A DNA stretch of 64,000 nt from Veillonella sp. 3310 (GCF_003999875.1 NZ_RQVJ01000003.1:1-64000); one strand, 5' to 3'. Positions 44,701-53,275 are shown, numbered from the stretch's first letter. Made by a program: numbers and translations. The notes: generated by a model from the sequence alone, not told the origin.

Positions 44701-45325
44701 CGGTAAAGATGGGGCTAAAGGCAAATCTGCTTATGAATACTGGAAAGAAATCAAAGGTAATGAAAATAAAACAGAAGATGATTTCCGCAAATCTTTAGAA
44801 GGTGGCTTTAAAGGAGATAATCATAACTATGAAAAATTAGAGCGCCAAATTGGTGAACTTGGTAGTGATTTACAAGAATTACGCAAGGAAAGTCGTAGAG
44901 GCGATGCCCTAGGTGCTGCATTATCTGCATTAAAACCAATTCAATATGATCCATTAGAACCAACACAAATTATGGCTGGCGTTGGACATTATAAAAATGT
45001 GAATGCCGTAGCATTAGGTGTGGCTCATTATACTAAAGAATCTACTATGTTCCATGCGGGTGTATCTATGGTACGTGGTGGCACTATGGTTAATGGCGGT
45101 GCAACGTTCAAATTTGGTAATAGTCCAGAGAAAAAAGCTGTACCAGAACGCTATCGTAATGGTCCTATTTCTTCTGTGCTAGTATTGCATGACGAAATGG
45201 TAGCTCTGAAAGAAGCTTATGGTCGTGAACTTACAGTTCTAACAGCGGAAAATAATAACTTACGTCAAGATATTGTGACATTACAACAAGAAATGCAAGA
45301 ATTACGAGCTATGGTTCGTAAATAG
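41762..45325 (+). CDS. Trimeric autotransporter adhesin with collagen-like region, 1187 residues
   Basis: A YadA-like type Vc adhesin. The ATG at 41762 follows AAGGGGTG. A signal peptide (1-24) is followed by AIG-type head repeats. A charged, predicted helical insert lies at about 103-183 (EEEIERAESKKEKKESDAD), and a second large head lies at about 255-480. A neck with DTDAVNVAQLKALEK is near 516, then about 170 residues of unclear fold. Residues about 703-1019 are Gly-X-Y repeats (GDKGDKGDPGAKGDQG, GPQGPQGPQGPQG) broken by four copies of a 25-30-residue module, GKSAFEVWK...KTKDDFIKAITG. A short coiled coil and the membrane anchor (about 1051-1119, ALKPIQYDPLEPTQIM) follow. A 68-residue coiled-coil tail comes after the anchor. 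It probably forms a trimeric surface fibre. The ligand is unknown. Confidence 0.93.
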   Translation: MRKHNAAVYAASILILGSHIAGYAASTEYTVTGGQVDGANAIAIGASSSVNAVDGLAVGYEATTSAASGVALGSGSIADRVGKSDAYIGYNPMSNTHYKVGEAGADNPALETLYEKIRQANYEVLKAEEEIERAESKKEKKESDADAAIAAANAQKAKADQDLVDAEKAYEDAIKEANKAGNESISSVWNPTDGAVSVGGSKAGVQHTRQITNVAAGYEDTDAATVGQLRVLRNRLEREKPRYISIKSRDLGQDSNEINNGATKEGAIAIGPRAKSESENAIAIGRNVQVGKNSKNTVAIGKGISETGIYSVNIGEGTRTAGVHSTAVGTRAWAANSSLAIGASSTASADNTVAVGRTTTAIGVGATAIGDSAHAQGSQSVSVGYTAYANDFAAIAVGGNTETHGNGAVAIGHGSKVGESGKNNEAYAGVSLGLSAKTTVRHGVALGGESYADRGTKDASNNGYDAALHGPHFASSAFANANDPTWKATNSAVSVGDSRSAYRKTRQIINVAAGGEDTDAVNVAQLKALEKRNTILAGNDVPFNADGTVATTTPDTRVYTPGDKEIKIQGKANTVYGVAPQAGAKAPDGKSVYAAPTLYSSDNLITYKDPTDSILRIGMLNMPTFTGVNFAHPTMNITLGGNDKGQLTLTTGGKDGSTSTTSPVLTVDSLKEVLKPGKGISIATNDGGEYGKTYTISLDKDQLKGDPDFKGDKGDKGDPGAKGDQGIQGEKGETGAKGDTGADGKSAFEVWKEMPGNGSKTKDDFIKAITGPQGETGAVGPQGPQGPQGPQGPGGTGGGTGGVGPQGPQGIQGPKGDKGDTGAVGPKGDQGIQGEVGPKGKSAFEVWKDMPGNGSKTEDDFIKAITGAKGDTGAVGPKGETGATGSVGPKGDKGDVGTAGKDGAEGKSAFEVWKGLPGNESKTKDDFIKAITGEKGKDGAVGPKGEKGEAGATGAAGPKGDKGESGVVGPKGDKGDAGKAGKDGAKGKSAYEYWKEIKGNENKTEDDFRKSLEGGFKGDNHNYEKLERQIGELGSDLQELRKESRRGDALGAALSALKPIQYDPLEPTQIMAGVGHYKNVNAVALGVAHYTKESTMFHAGVSMVRGGTMVNGGATFKFGNSPEKKAVPERYRNGPISSVLVLHDEMVALKEAYGRELTVLTAENNNLRQDIVTLQQEMQELRAMVRK
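43870..44815 (+). repeat. Collagen-like Gly-X-Y coding repeats with four interspersed modules
   Basis: Runs of GGT/GGC-led triplets encode Gly-X-Y. They are interrupted by four copies of the KSAFEVW/KSAYEYW module beginning near 43990, 44281, 44480 and 44722. The modules are similar in DNA, so unit number could vary by recombination. Confidence 0.85.
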
Positions 45326-45352
45326 AAAAAGGGTCCTTCGGGATCCTTTTTC
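45326..45352 (+). terminator. Terminator of the second adhesin gene
   Basis: AAAAAGG-TCC pairs with GGATCCTTTTT around a TTCG tetraloop. Confidence 0.9.
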
Positions 45353-45481
45353 TATTTTGAACAGATGTTTAAACCTATTATATATTAGTATGTGTTATTT
45401 TTCTGTTATATTTACATATACACTTACCAGTTATGAAAGCTGATATAGTGGGTTACAGTTATATTGTATTATACATAAAAA

Positions 45482-45520
45482 CAACAAAGGCAAGTTGATT
45501 CACTCAACTTGCCTTTGTTG
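45482..45520. terminator. Terminator of metQ (works in both directions)
   Basis: CAACAAAGGCAAGTTGA pairs perfectly with TCAACTTGCCTTTGTTG across five bases. Confidence 0.8.
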
Positions 45521-45592
45521 CTGTATAGTTTAAGTATGTATGATAGTTGTTAGTGTTTTTTTATTTGGAGGAGTCTATTCTAAGTGATTCGA

Positions 45593-46414
45593 TTAGAATG
45601 CTGGAAGAATAGCACCTTTGTATTTGTCTTCGATGAATTTTTTGATTTCTGGGCTTTGTAACGCTTTGATCAATTTTTGGATATCTTCACGTTTTTCATC
45701 GCCTTCACGAACGGATACGATGTTTACATATGGGGAATCTTTAGATTCTAAGAACAATGCATCTTTTGTTGGGTTCAAGTTAGCACCTAATGCAAAGTTT
45801 GTATTGATCACAGAGATTGTGGAATCATCCAATGTACGAGGTAATTGAGCAGCCTCTAATTCAACGAATTTCAAGTGTTTAGGATTGTCTTTGATGTCTT
45901 GTACTGTAGCAGAGATGCTGTTAGGATCGTTCAATGTGATTAAACCAGCTTTGGAAAGCAATAGTAATGCACGACCGCCATTTGTTGCATCAGATGGGAT
46001 AGCTACTTGAGCACCATCTTGTACTTCTTTCAAATCTTTTACTTTTTTAGAGTAAATGCCCATTGGCTCTATGTGTACGGCACCTGCTGTTGCAATGTGA
46101 GTACCTTTTTCTTTGTTAAAGTTTTCTTGGTAAGGAATGTGAGCGAAGAAGTTCGCATCAATTTCTTTGTCGTTCAAGGAAACGTTAGGTTGTACATAAT
46201 CGCTGAATTCGATAATTTCCAATTTGATGCCTTCTTTAGCAAGGATTGGTTTCACTTGTTCTAAAATTTCAGCGTGAGGTACTGGAGAAGCACCAATTTT
46301 TAATGTTTTACCTGTATCGGAACCAGTAGAGCTAGTGCCAGTGGAACCACAGCCACCTAATAACAAGGCAGCGCCTAATACAGCTGTAGCTGCTAAACTA
46401 AATAATTTCTTCAT
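45593..46414 (-). CDS. metQ: Methionine ABC transporter substrate-binding lipoprotein
   Basis: A 273-residue NlpA/MetQ family lipoprotein. The lipobox LLGGC places the lipidated Cys at 22. Typical stretches are LKIGASPVPHAEILEQVKP, DANFFAHIPYQENFN and IPSDATNGGRALLLL. It binds methionine, usually for a MetNI importer. No metN or metI is adjacent in this window, so it is an orphan binding protein here and must pair with a transporter elsewhere. AAAGGAG precedes the ATG on the minus strand. Confidence 0.92.
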   Translation of the reverse strand: MKKLFSLAATAVLGAALLLGGCGSTGTSSTGSDTGKTLKIGASPVPHAEILEQVKPILAKEGIKLEIIEFSDYVQPNVSLNDKEIDANFFAHIPYQENFNKEKGTHIATAGAVHIEPMGIYSKKVKDLKEVQDGAQVAIPSDATNGGRALLLLSKAGLITLNDPNSISATVQDIKDNPKHLKFVELEAAQLPRTLDDSTISVINTNFALGANLNPTKDALFLESKDSPYVNIVSVREGDEKREDIQKLIKALQSPEIKKFIEDKYKGAILPAF

Positions 46415-46639
46415 GTCTTATCTCCTTTTCTTTGTGTACTTACATAGTGAATTTCTACTTGCTTAGTATACCAATAGTTCTGTTATAAGTAAAATATGTT
46501 ATATATCTAAGTTGTTATAATTATAGGCTATTATTTAGGGGATACTATATAAAGAAATTATGAATATAGCACTGGTACATACTAGGTGGGACTAAAGAAT
46601 ATATAAAATAGGCTGTAACAAAATCGCTCCTAACAAAAT

Positions 46640-46679
46640 AGAGGAAAGTTGATCAAAAAAGTAGCAACTTTCCTCTGTT
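46640..46679. terminator. Terminator of menA
   Basis: AGAGGAAAGTTG pairs with CAACTTTCCTCT, followed by GTTT on the plus side. It also fits minus-strand termination. Confidence 0.7.
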
Positions 46680-46739
46680 TATATATGTATTTCCATATAG
46701 TAAGTAGATATACTTATGTGATAAAAAGTAATAACTCTA

Positions 46740-47645
46740 TTATATGATTGTATTCAGTAGTAACCCTATAGCCCATAAGAAGTGATATAGTGTACAAGAA
46801 ATAGAAGTAAATTTCATAGCCTCGTTTAAGCGTACAGGATCAGCATAGGTGTTGAAGATTGTGATGACTTTCATAGCCGGCACAAGAGAGAGTAATGCCA
46901 ATAGGGATGTCCAAGGGATAGTACCGCATGCCGCCCAGAGGACTAGCCATAGGGAGCTAATGAGGAAGAGTCCTCGCAAGAGTTGGATTCCTCTTTCATG
47001 TCCCAAGGTAATCACTAAGGTGCGACGACCATGGTTAGCATCGTTGGTAAAGTCTCGTAAATTGTTGGTCATCATAATAGCACCGATTAAGATGGTGGAA
47101 GGTACCGCTGGAATCAGGAAAATCCAGTGCAAGGTATAAGTCCAAGCGTAGAGGGTAATACCCACAATGGCAAAGCCCATGGCAAGACCAGAGGCAAGTT
47201 CACCAAAAGGGGTGCGAGAAATAGGATTAGGTCCACCAGAGTATAAGATGCTAGTGAGAATGCAAAGCATACCTACAGGAATATACCACCAAGTGACAGC
47301 ATTAGCGAGGGCAATGCCTAAGATGAGGGGAAGTATAGTTGTAATATATCCCCAACGTTTAATCACAGAAGGGTCGATGCCATCACGGACGATGGATCCG
47401 CTGTTGCCCGCAGCTTGTGTGAGATCAAGACCAGATTTAAAATCAAAATATTCATTCCAAATATTGGCTGCCATTTGTGCACTTAATACACAAATTAGAA
47501 TGCCTAGAGTATAGACCAAGGATAGCCAAATTGGTTGTATGGTTTCAAATTGCGTAGCCCCCATGGCAGCTCCTACGATAACGGGACTGAAAGCAGCCGT
47601 TAAGGTACGGGGGCGAATTAATGCAAAAAATTGTGACAGATTCAT
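46740..47645 (-). CDS. menA: 1,4-dihydroxy-2-naphthoate polyprenyltransferase
   Basis: A 301-residue UbiA-family membrane enzyme that attaches a prenyl chain to dihydroxynaphthoate in menaquinone synthesis. It has eight or nine predicted helices. The first Asp-rich prenyl-diphosphate motif is NIWNEYFDFKSGLD and the second is NNLRDFTNDANHGRRT. Other members of the UbiA family share these motifs, but the N-terminus (LIRPRTLTAAFSPVIVG) is typical of MenA. No other men genes lie nearby. The start follows AAAGGATAA on the minus strand. Confidence 0.9.
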   Translation of the reverse strand: MNLSQFFALIRPRTLTAAFSPVIVGAAMGATQFETIQPIWLSLVYTLGILICVLSAQMAANIWNEYFDFKSGLDLTQAAGNSGSIVRDGIDPSVIKRWGYITTILPLILGIALANAVTWWYIPVGMLCILTSILYSGGPNPISRTPFGELASGLAMGFAIVGITLYAWTYTLHWIFLIPAVPSTILIGAIMMTNNLRDFTNDANHGRRTLVITLGHERGIQLLRGLFLISSLWLVLWAACGTIPWTSLLALLSLVPAMKVITIFNTYADPVRLNEAMKFTSISCTLYHFLWAIGLLLNTII

Positions 47646-47858
47646 AGTTATCCTTTCATCATTGGAAGTTATATAATATATGGTATCATTCTAACCTAAA
47701 TAAAAGATTATGACAAATTATAAGGTGAAAACCAATTGTACATGAAATATAATAGTAGAGTATAATAGAAAGAAGGAGATGATAGGCATAGTATTAAAAC
47801 CGTCATAGAAAAGTGCTTAGTATGCTATAGGGTAGACCTATAAGAATAGGAGTTATTC

Positions 47859-49316
47859 ATGATTACACATGCTCTATTAACAGATATGTATCAATTTACC
47901 ATGATGCAAGGTTTATTTACACAAAATAAACATCGTACTCGTTGCGTGTTCGATCGCTTTTATCGAACGAATCCATTTCAAGGTGCTTACACGGTGGTAG
48001 CAGGTCTGGAACAAGTTATCGAGTATGTGAAAGGCTTGCGTTTCTCTGAGGAAGATATTACCTATTTACGTCAAACCGGGGTGTTCACAGAAGAGTTCTT
48101 GACGTATTTAAGTACATTTCACTTTACTGGCACCATCTATGCAGCTCCAGAAGGATCCGTCGTATTCCCAGGGGAAGTATTACTCCGTGTAGAGGCTGCC
48201 AAGGATGAGGCTATTTTATTAGAAACAGCATTATCTATGTTTTTAAATCATGAGTCCTTGATTGCGACCAAAGCCCGTCGTATCCGATCTGTTATCGGCA
48301 AGGATGGGGTAGCAGAATTTGGCATGCGAAGAGCCCAAGGGGTGAGCGCTGCTGTACAAGGGGCTCGGGCGGCTTTTATTGGTGGTTTTGATAGCACTAG
48401 CGATGTATACAGTGCCGCTTTGTATGGGATGCGACCGGTAGGGACTATGGCACATAGTTGGGTGATGAGTTTTTCAAGTGAAATCGATGCATTCCGTGCC
48501 TATGCAGACCAATACGAAAATAATTTAGTGTTTTTAGTGGATACCTATAATACACTACATAAAGGTGTACCTGCAGCGATTCAAGTGTTCCAAGAAATTC
48601 GTGAACGCCGGGGTGGTACGATGCCGCCTGTGTATGGCATTCGTTTGGACAGTGGTGATTTAGCGTACTTATCCATTGAGGCACGTAAGATGCTGGATGA
48701 GGCAGGATTTAAAGAGGCATTGATTTTTGCTACAAATGATCTCGATGAATATAAAATTGCGGACTTGAAACAGCAAGGAGCTGCTATTACTGCTTGGGGT
48801 GTGGGCACAAAATTGATTACTGCCGATGAAACACCAGCTCTAGGTGGAGTCTATAAATTAGCGGGCCAATGGGAAGGGGACACCTTTATGCCGGCTATGA
48901 AATTCTCCGATAATATTGAAAAGGTAACAAACCCTGGTAAGAAAAAGGTATTGCGTCTCATCAACGTCAGAAATAACAAGCTCATTGGCGATTTAATTTG
49001 TTTGGACCATGAAACAGTGGACACCACAGAGGATTATGTGTTTAAAAATCCATTATACCCATGGAAACAAACTGTGTTAAAGGCAAATAGCTTTAAAATA
49101 CAAGAACTATTAGTGCCTATTTTTGTAGATGGAGAATTAGTGTACAATGTACCTTCCTTGGCACAAGTCAAAGCCTATGGAGAAGAGCAAATTCAATTGC
49201 TATGGCCTGAATTTTTACGACTTCGTAGAGCACCAGAGGTGAAAGTCAACATCAGCGAAGAGTTGCATCAATTAAAATCTAAATTATTATTGGAAAAAGT
49301 GGGGAATCCTAGTTAG
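47859..49316 (+). CDS. pncB: Nicotinate phosphoribosyltransferase
   Basis: A 485-residue NAD-salvage enzyme that joins nicotinate with PRPP. Typical stretches are TDMYQFTMMQGLF at the N-terminus, GTMAHSWVMSF near 196-206 with the conserved His, FLVDTYNT, and GIRLDSGDLAYLS in the phosphate-binding barrel. Length and layout match the Firmicute long form. The start follows AATAGGAG. A 35-codon frame follows after 12 bp. Confidence 0.95.
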   Translation: MITHALLTDMYQFTMMQGLFTQNKHRTRCVFDRFYRTNPFQGAYTVVAGLEQVIEYVKGLRFSEEDITYLRQTGVFTEEFLTYLSTFHFTGTIYAAPEGSVVFPGEVLLRVEAAKDEAILLETALSMFLNHESLIATKARRIRSVIGKDGVAEFGMRRAQGVSAAVQGARAAFIGGFDSTSDVYSAALYGMRPVGTMAHSWVMSFSSEIDAFRAYADQYENNLVFLVDTYNTLHKGVPAAIQVFQEIRERRGGTMPPVYGIRLDSGDLAYLSIEARKMLDEAGFKEALIFATNDLDEYKIADLKQQGAAITAWGVGTKLITADETPALGGVYKLAGQWEGDTFMPAMKFSDNIEKVTNPGKKKVLRLINVRNNKLIGDLICLDHETVDTTEDYVFKNPLYPWKQTVLKANSFKIQELLVPIFVDGELVYNVPSLAQVKAYGEEQIQLLWPEFLRLRRAPEVKVNISEELHQLKSKLLLEKVGNPS

Positions 49317-49328
49317 GAAGGAGTTTGT

Positions 49329-49436
49329 ATGAATTGGAAATATGTGATGGCCAGTATGGCCTTGGTAGGGACGATGCTTTCAGAATGTGTAGCATTAATT
49401 GCATTGAACATATCAAGTAAACCTACTTGTCTATAA
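49329..49436 (+). CDS. Very small hydrophobic protein (35 residues)
   Basis: The frame begins 12 bp after pncB with GAAGGAG in the right place. It encodes MNWKYVMASMALVGTML followed by a hydrophobic stretch and two cysteines. One short membrane span is likely. It overlaps the end of the convergent ogt gene by 14 bp. No family is recognised. It could be a real small protein or a chance frame. Confidence 0.45.
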   Translation: MNWKYVMASMALVGTMLSECVALIALNISSKPTCL

Positions 49437-49926
49437 AATCGATATGTTCAATGGATAGCAAAGCTCGCTTAATAGACAGCCCTCCGGTATACCCCGTGAG
49501 AGCTTTTCCTTTGCCTAGGACACGGTGGCAGGGGATAATAATAGAAATAGGATTAGCGCCAACGGCGGATCCGATGGCTTGGGCTCCTTTAGGAATAGGT
49601 GAGTTAAACACTCGTTGGCTCAGTTCGCCATAGGTAAGGGATGTGCCGTAGGGAATATGCTCTAATTGGGACCAGACGTTTTGTTGAAACTTTGTGCCTT
49701 GTGGTGCTAAAGGGATGGTTATGGTTGGGACTTGTCCATGGAAGTATTGATCTAGCCATTGGATAGTTTGTCGTAAAATGGGGGAAGACATAGTTTCGTC
49801 TGTGACTACTGGTTCTTGGAATGTGATAGATTGCGTAGGAAAGGTGAGCCCAACTAATGCTGCTGCGGTGGCATATAGCGTGAGTGTGCCCAAAGGGCTT
49901 TCATAAGTAGTATAATTAATGGACAT
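49423..49926 (-). CDS. ogt: Methylated-DNA-protein-cysteine methyltransferase
   Basis: A 167-residue suicide DNA-repair enzyme that removes alkyl groups from O6-guanine. The acceptor is Cys133 in IIPCHRVLG. The helix-turn-helix part reads IPYGTSLTYGELSQRV, followed by QAIGSAVGANPISI. The start at 49926 follows AAGGAGT on the minus strand. The longer frame from 49953 adds nine residues without a better ribosome site. It is the short Ogt form with no Ada-type regulatory part. Confidence 0.94.
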   Translation of the reverse strand: MSINYTTYESPLGTLTLYATAAALVGLTFPTQSITFQEPVVTDETMSSPILRQTIQWLDQYFHGQVPTITIPLAPQGTKFQQNVWSQLEHIPYGTSLTYGELSQRVFNSPIPKGAQAIGSAVGANPISIIIPCHRVLGKGKALTGYTGGLSIKRALLSIEHIDFIDK

Positions 49927-50057
49927 ATAGGTACTCCTTATAGAGGTATGCAAATAAAGTACAATAGAAGTATGAAAAATAGCTACACTTCGATATCATT
50001 ACATGCTATACTAGTGGTATGTTATAAATGTCTTATTGGTAATGAAAGGGGACAACT

Positions 50058-50432
50058 ATGAAACAAGTGTATACAGAGCAAGCACCAGCAGCATTAGGAC
50101 CATACTCTCAAGCATATGTAGCTAATGGATTTGTGTTCATTTCTGGTCAAGGCGGTATTGATCCAGCACAAGGCGCTCTAGTAGAAGGTGGCGTAGAAGC
50201 ACAAACATTGCAAGCGATGAAAAACATCGAAGCTATCTTAAAAGAAGCAGGCACTGATTTTTCTAAAGTTGTAAAAACAACATGCTTTTTAGCAGACATG
50301 GGTGATTTTGCTAAATTTAATGCGATTTATGCTGAGTATTTTACATCTAAACCAGCTCGTAGTTGTGTGGCAGTCAAAACATTACCAGCTAACTTCTTAG
50401 TAGAAGTAGAAGTGATTGCCCTAGCAGAATAG
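50058..50432 (+). CDS. ridA: RidA-family enamine/imine deaminase
   Basis: A 124-residue protein of the YjgF/RidA family. It hydrolyses reactive imines made by PLP-dependent dehydratases and protects PLP enzymes. The key arginine is Arg101 in KPARSCVAVKTLP, and the C-terminal EVEVIALAE supplies the conserved Glu. GPYSQAY and FISGQGGIDP are typical. The start follows GAAAGGGG. The gene is monocistronic with a terminator. Confidence 0.95.
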   Translation: MKQVYTEQAPAALGPYSQAYVANGFVFISGQGGIDPAQGALVEGGVEAQTLQAMKNIEAILKEAGTDFSKVVKTTCFLADMGDFAKFNAIYAEYFTSKPARSCVAVKTLPANFLVEVEVIALAE

Positions 50433-50469
50433 TATATCGTATTATACCATAAGCGGGCTAATACATACT

Positions 50470-50509
50470 AAAAAGCTGTTACATTATCCTTGTAATGTGG
50501 CAGCTTTTT
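50470..50509 (+). terminator. Terminator of ridA
   Basis: AAAAAGCTGTTACATTA pairs with GTAATGTGGCAGCTTTTT, with G-T pairs. Confidence 0.85.
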
Positions 50510-50556
50510 GCTTATGGTTAAATAGTGATGAAAGTAGTGATAGAATAGGTGGAATT

Positions 50557-51549
50557 ATGTTAAACAAACCCAAATATTTAAGTACGGTGAAAGCCATTAT
50601 ACATATTATTCTTGGCTCTACTGTGTTTGCAGTAGGGGTGCAGGGATTCATTGTACCTCACAAATTATTGAGTGGAGGTATTAGCGGTCTTAGCTTGATT
50701 ATTTATTATGTGACACAAGGTATATTAAGTTTAGGTTCTATTAACTTTCTTTTGAATATACCAGTACTGTACGCGGCATGGAGATGGTTAGGACGGTGGC
50801 ATCTAGGAATTACCATATTAGGGACTATCATTATGTCGACCTTGATTAATCTATTGGCTCCATTAGAAACATTGGAATTAACTCATAATCCAATTATTGG
50901 CGGTATACTAGGGGGGTTATTTTCTGGATTAGGACTTGGTATCGTCTATCGTGGCGGTGGTAATACAGGTGGTATGGATCCCATTGCTATGATTATTCGA
51001 AATCGCTTTGGACTACAAATTGGAAGCATCTTATTCGGCATCAATATGATGATTCTTATTGTTGGCGCTATTGTTATCAATATTGAGGCGGCAGCCACTA
51101 CTTTGATTAGTACCTATTTAGCAGCGATGGTAACCAATAAGGTAATTACTGGATTTAACCAACGGAAGGCGATGTTTATCATTTCCTATAAACCAGTGAC
51201 GATTTGTAATTTAATCATTGATAAAATTGGTCGTGGTGCTACGATTTTGAACGGAGAAGGCGCCTATACACATCAGCCTAAACAGGTTATTATGGTAGTA
51301 GTTAGTTTATTGCAAGTGGCTCGACTAAAAGCGGCCGTAGAAGCAGAAGACCCAACAGCATTTATGGTCATTACCGATGCGGCAGAAGTTATCGGCACAG
51401 GGTTCTCTGCTCGATCTACGAATGGTGCTGTAGAACGAGTATTGCAAACTTGTGACCCTGTAAAAGCCGCTGAAGCGGAACAAATGATTCATGAAGTGCA
51501 AATGGCAAGAAATGAAATCCCTTCCAAAGAGAGTAAGGAGGAACAATAA
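50557..51549 (+). CDS. YitT-family membrane protein (DUF161-DUF2179)
   Basis: A 330-residue protein with five or six N-terminal transmembrane helices (GVQGFIVPHKLLSGGISGLS, YRGGGNTGGMDPIAMIIRN) and a cytoplasmic C-terminal DUF2179 domain (about 215-300) that ends with AFMVITDAAEVIGTGF. The family is widespread in Firmicutes and its function is not established. The ATG at 50557 follows ATAGGTGG; the longer frame from 50497 starts inside the ridA terminator. pgm follows after 1 bp, so they are co-transcribed. Confidence 0.9.
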   Translation: MLNKPKYLSTVKAIIHIILGSTVFAVGVQGFIVPHKLLSGGISGLSLIIYYVTQGILSLGSINFLLNIPVLYAAWRWLGRWHLGITILGTIIMSTLINLLAPLETLELTHNPIIGGILGGLFSGLGLGIVYRGGGNTGGMDPIAMIIRNRFGLQIGSILFGINMMILIVGAIVINIEAAATTLISTYLAAMVTNKVITGFNQRKAMFIISYKPVTICNLIIDKIGRGATILNGEGAYTHQPKQVIMVVVSLLQVARLKAAVEAEDPTAFMVITDAAEVIGTGFSARSTNGAVERVLQTCDPVKAAEAEQMIHEVQMARNEIPSKESKEEQ

Positions 51550-51550
51550 T

Positions 51551-53275
51551 ATGGTACATCCATTGGCAGGACAACCTGTAAAAAAAGAAGATTTGATTCA
51601 TGTAGATACAGTAGTGAAAGATTTTTTTCGGATTATTCCGAGGTATGATGCACCAGAAGAACGAGTAAGTTTTGGTACGTCTGGACATCGTGGGATTGCC
51701 TCTAAAGGGACTTTCAATGAGCTTCATGTAGCAGCCATTGTACAAGCGATTTGCGATGTGCGACAAGAATTTGGCGCTACAGGTCCTTGTTACATTGGAC
51801 AAGATACACATGCCTTATCGCAACCAGCCTTGCAAGTAGCCATTGAAGTTCTGTTGGGAAATCGTGTGAAAACTCGTGTGGATGCGCATCGTGAATTTGT
51901 ACCTACTCCAAGTGTATCTCGTGCTATTTTGCGACACAATGCAAATACACCGGAAGATAATGTAGCAGATGGGATTATTATTACGCCATCCCATAATCCA
52001 CCAGAACATGGTGGTATTAAATACAATCCGCCTCACGGGGGACCAGCAGATACAGCCGTAACCAAACGGATTGAGGCGTTAGCTAATGAATATTTGCAAA
52101 AAGGGTTAGATAGTATTCAACGATTCTCCTTTCATCATCTAGTGGGGACTCATGAAAGTGCACATTGTGGTTGCTGTCATCATGAAGAAGAGAAACCAGT
52201 AGCACCGGCTGCGATTTCCGTAGAGGAAGCGGGACAATATTTAGAACCCTATGATTTCAAAATGGCCTATGTAAAAGAATTGCCTCAGATTATCAATATG
52301 AAGGCGATTCAACAAGCCAATCCGAAAGTATTAATTAATGCCTTAGGTGGTAGTGGTGGAGCCTATTGGCATGCTATTGCTGAAGAATATAATCTAAACT
52401 TTACCATTATTAATAGTGACTATGATCCAACATTTAGCTTCATGTCCTACGACCATGATGGAGCGATTCGTATGGACTGTTCTTCCCCCTATGCTATGGC
52501 AGAAGTGGCGAAACATTTAGGGGACCATGTACTAGCTATTGGAAATGATCCGGATTATGATCGTCATGGCATTGTGACTAAAGAAGGTTTGTTAGCACCA
52601 AATCAATATTTAGTAGTAGCTGCTAAATATTTGAATGAAACTCGTCCGTGGGAAGGGAAAGGTGTTGGTAAAACAGCCGTTGTTACTGGCTTGATGGATG
52701 CCTATTGCAAAGATTCTAATCATCCAGTGTATGAAGTGCCAGTAGGTTTTAAATATTTTGCACCTTTATTATTTGATGGACGCATTGGACTAGGAGCTGA
52801 GGAAAGTGCGGGAGCGTCCTTCTTGCAACACGATGGATCTGTGTGGACTACTGACAAAGATGGTATCATTTTAGGCTTGTTAGCGATAGAGATGGTGGCA
52901 ACGACGGGAAAAACTCCAGCACAACATTATGCAGATATGACAGACCAATGGGGAACACCTGTGTTCCAACGGGTTGATATGCCTTGTACAGCAGAGATTA
53001 AAAGGGCTTTAAAAGGCATGAAACCGAGTGACGTGACTATGACAGAATTAGGGGGCAGTCCAATTTTGGACATTCGTACGACCTCGTTGTTTGAAGATCA
53101 ACCCATTGATGGGGTTAAAATTGTGACGGACACAGGTTGGTTTGTAGCACGCCCATCAGGAACAGAAAATTTATATAAAATGTACGCAGAGTCCTACTTA
53201 GGTGAAGACGGATTGACACGTCTAATGGAGGATGGTAAACGCATCATTGAAGGCTTAGTAAGAATAACTGACTAA
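51551..53275 (+). CDS. pgm: Phosphoglucomutase (alpha-D-glucose phosphate-specific)
   Basis: A 574-residue enzyme that interconverts glucose-6-P and glucose-1-P. Features are FGTSGHRG near residue 40, the phospho-serine Ser147 in TPSHNPPEHGG, the metal loop GNDPDYDRHG and the C-terminal phosphate-binding RPSGTENLYK. There is a His/Cys-rich stretch (HESAHCGCCHHEEE, about 199-212) not usual in Pgm, which may bind metal. AAGGAGG precedes the ATG. Its product could supply UDP-glucose for galT and surface glycans. Confidence 0.95.
   Translation: MVHPLAGQPVKKEDLIHVDTVVKDFFRIIPRYDAPEERVSFGTSGHRGIASKGTFNELHVAAIVQAICDVRQEFGATGPCYIGQDTHALSQPALQVAIEVLLGNRVKTRVDAHREFVPTPSVSRAILRHNANTPEDNVADGIIITPSHNPPEHGGIKYNPPHGGPADTAVTKRIEALANEYLQKGLDSIQRFSFHHLVGTHESAHCGCCHHEEEKPVAPAAISVEEAGQYLEPYDFKMAYVKELPQIINMKAIQQANPKVLINALGGSGGAYWHAIAEEYNLNFTIINSDYDPTFSFMSYDHDGAIRMDCSSPYAMAEVAKHLGDHVLAIGNDPDYDRHGIVTKEGLLAPNQYLVVAAKYLNETRPWEGKGVGKTAVVTGLMDAYCKDSNHPVYEVPVGFKYFAPLLFDGRIGLGAEESAGASFLQHDGSVWTTDKDGIILGLLAIEMVATTGKTPAQHYADMTDQWGTPVFQRVDMPCTAEIKRALKGMKPSDVTMTELGGSPILDIRTTSLFEDQPIDGVKIVTDTGWFVARPSGTENLYKMYAESYLGEDGLTRLMEDGKRIIEGLVRITD

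Noticed and set aside
43868-44724. Antisense and shifted frames over the collagen-like repeats
   Set aside because: Products of the Gly-X-Y periodicity; low complexity, no start signals.
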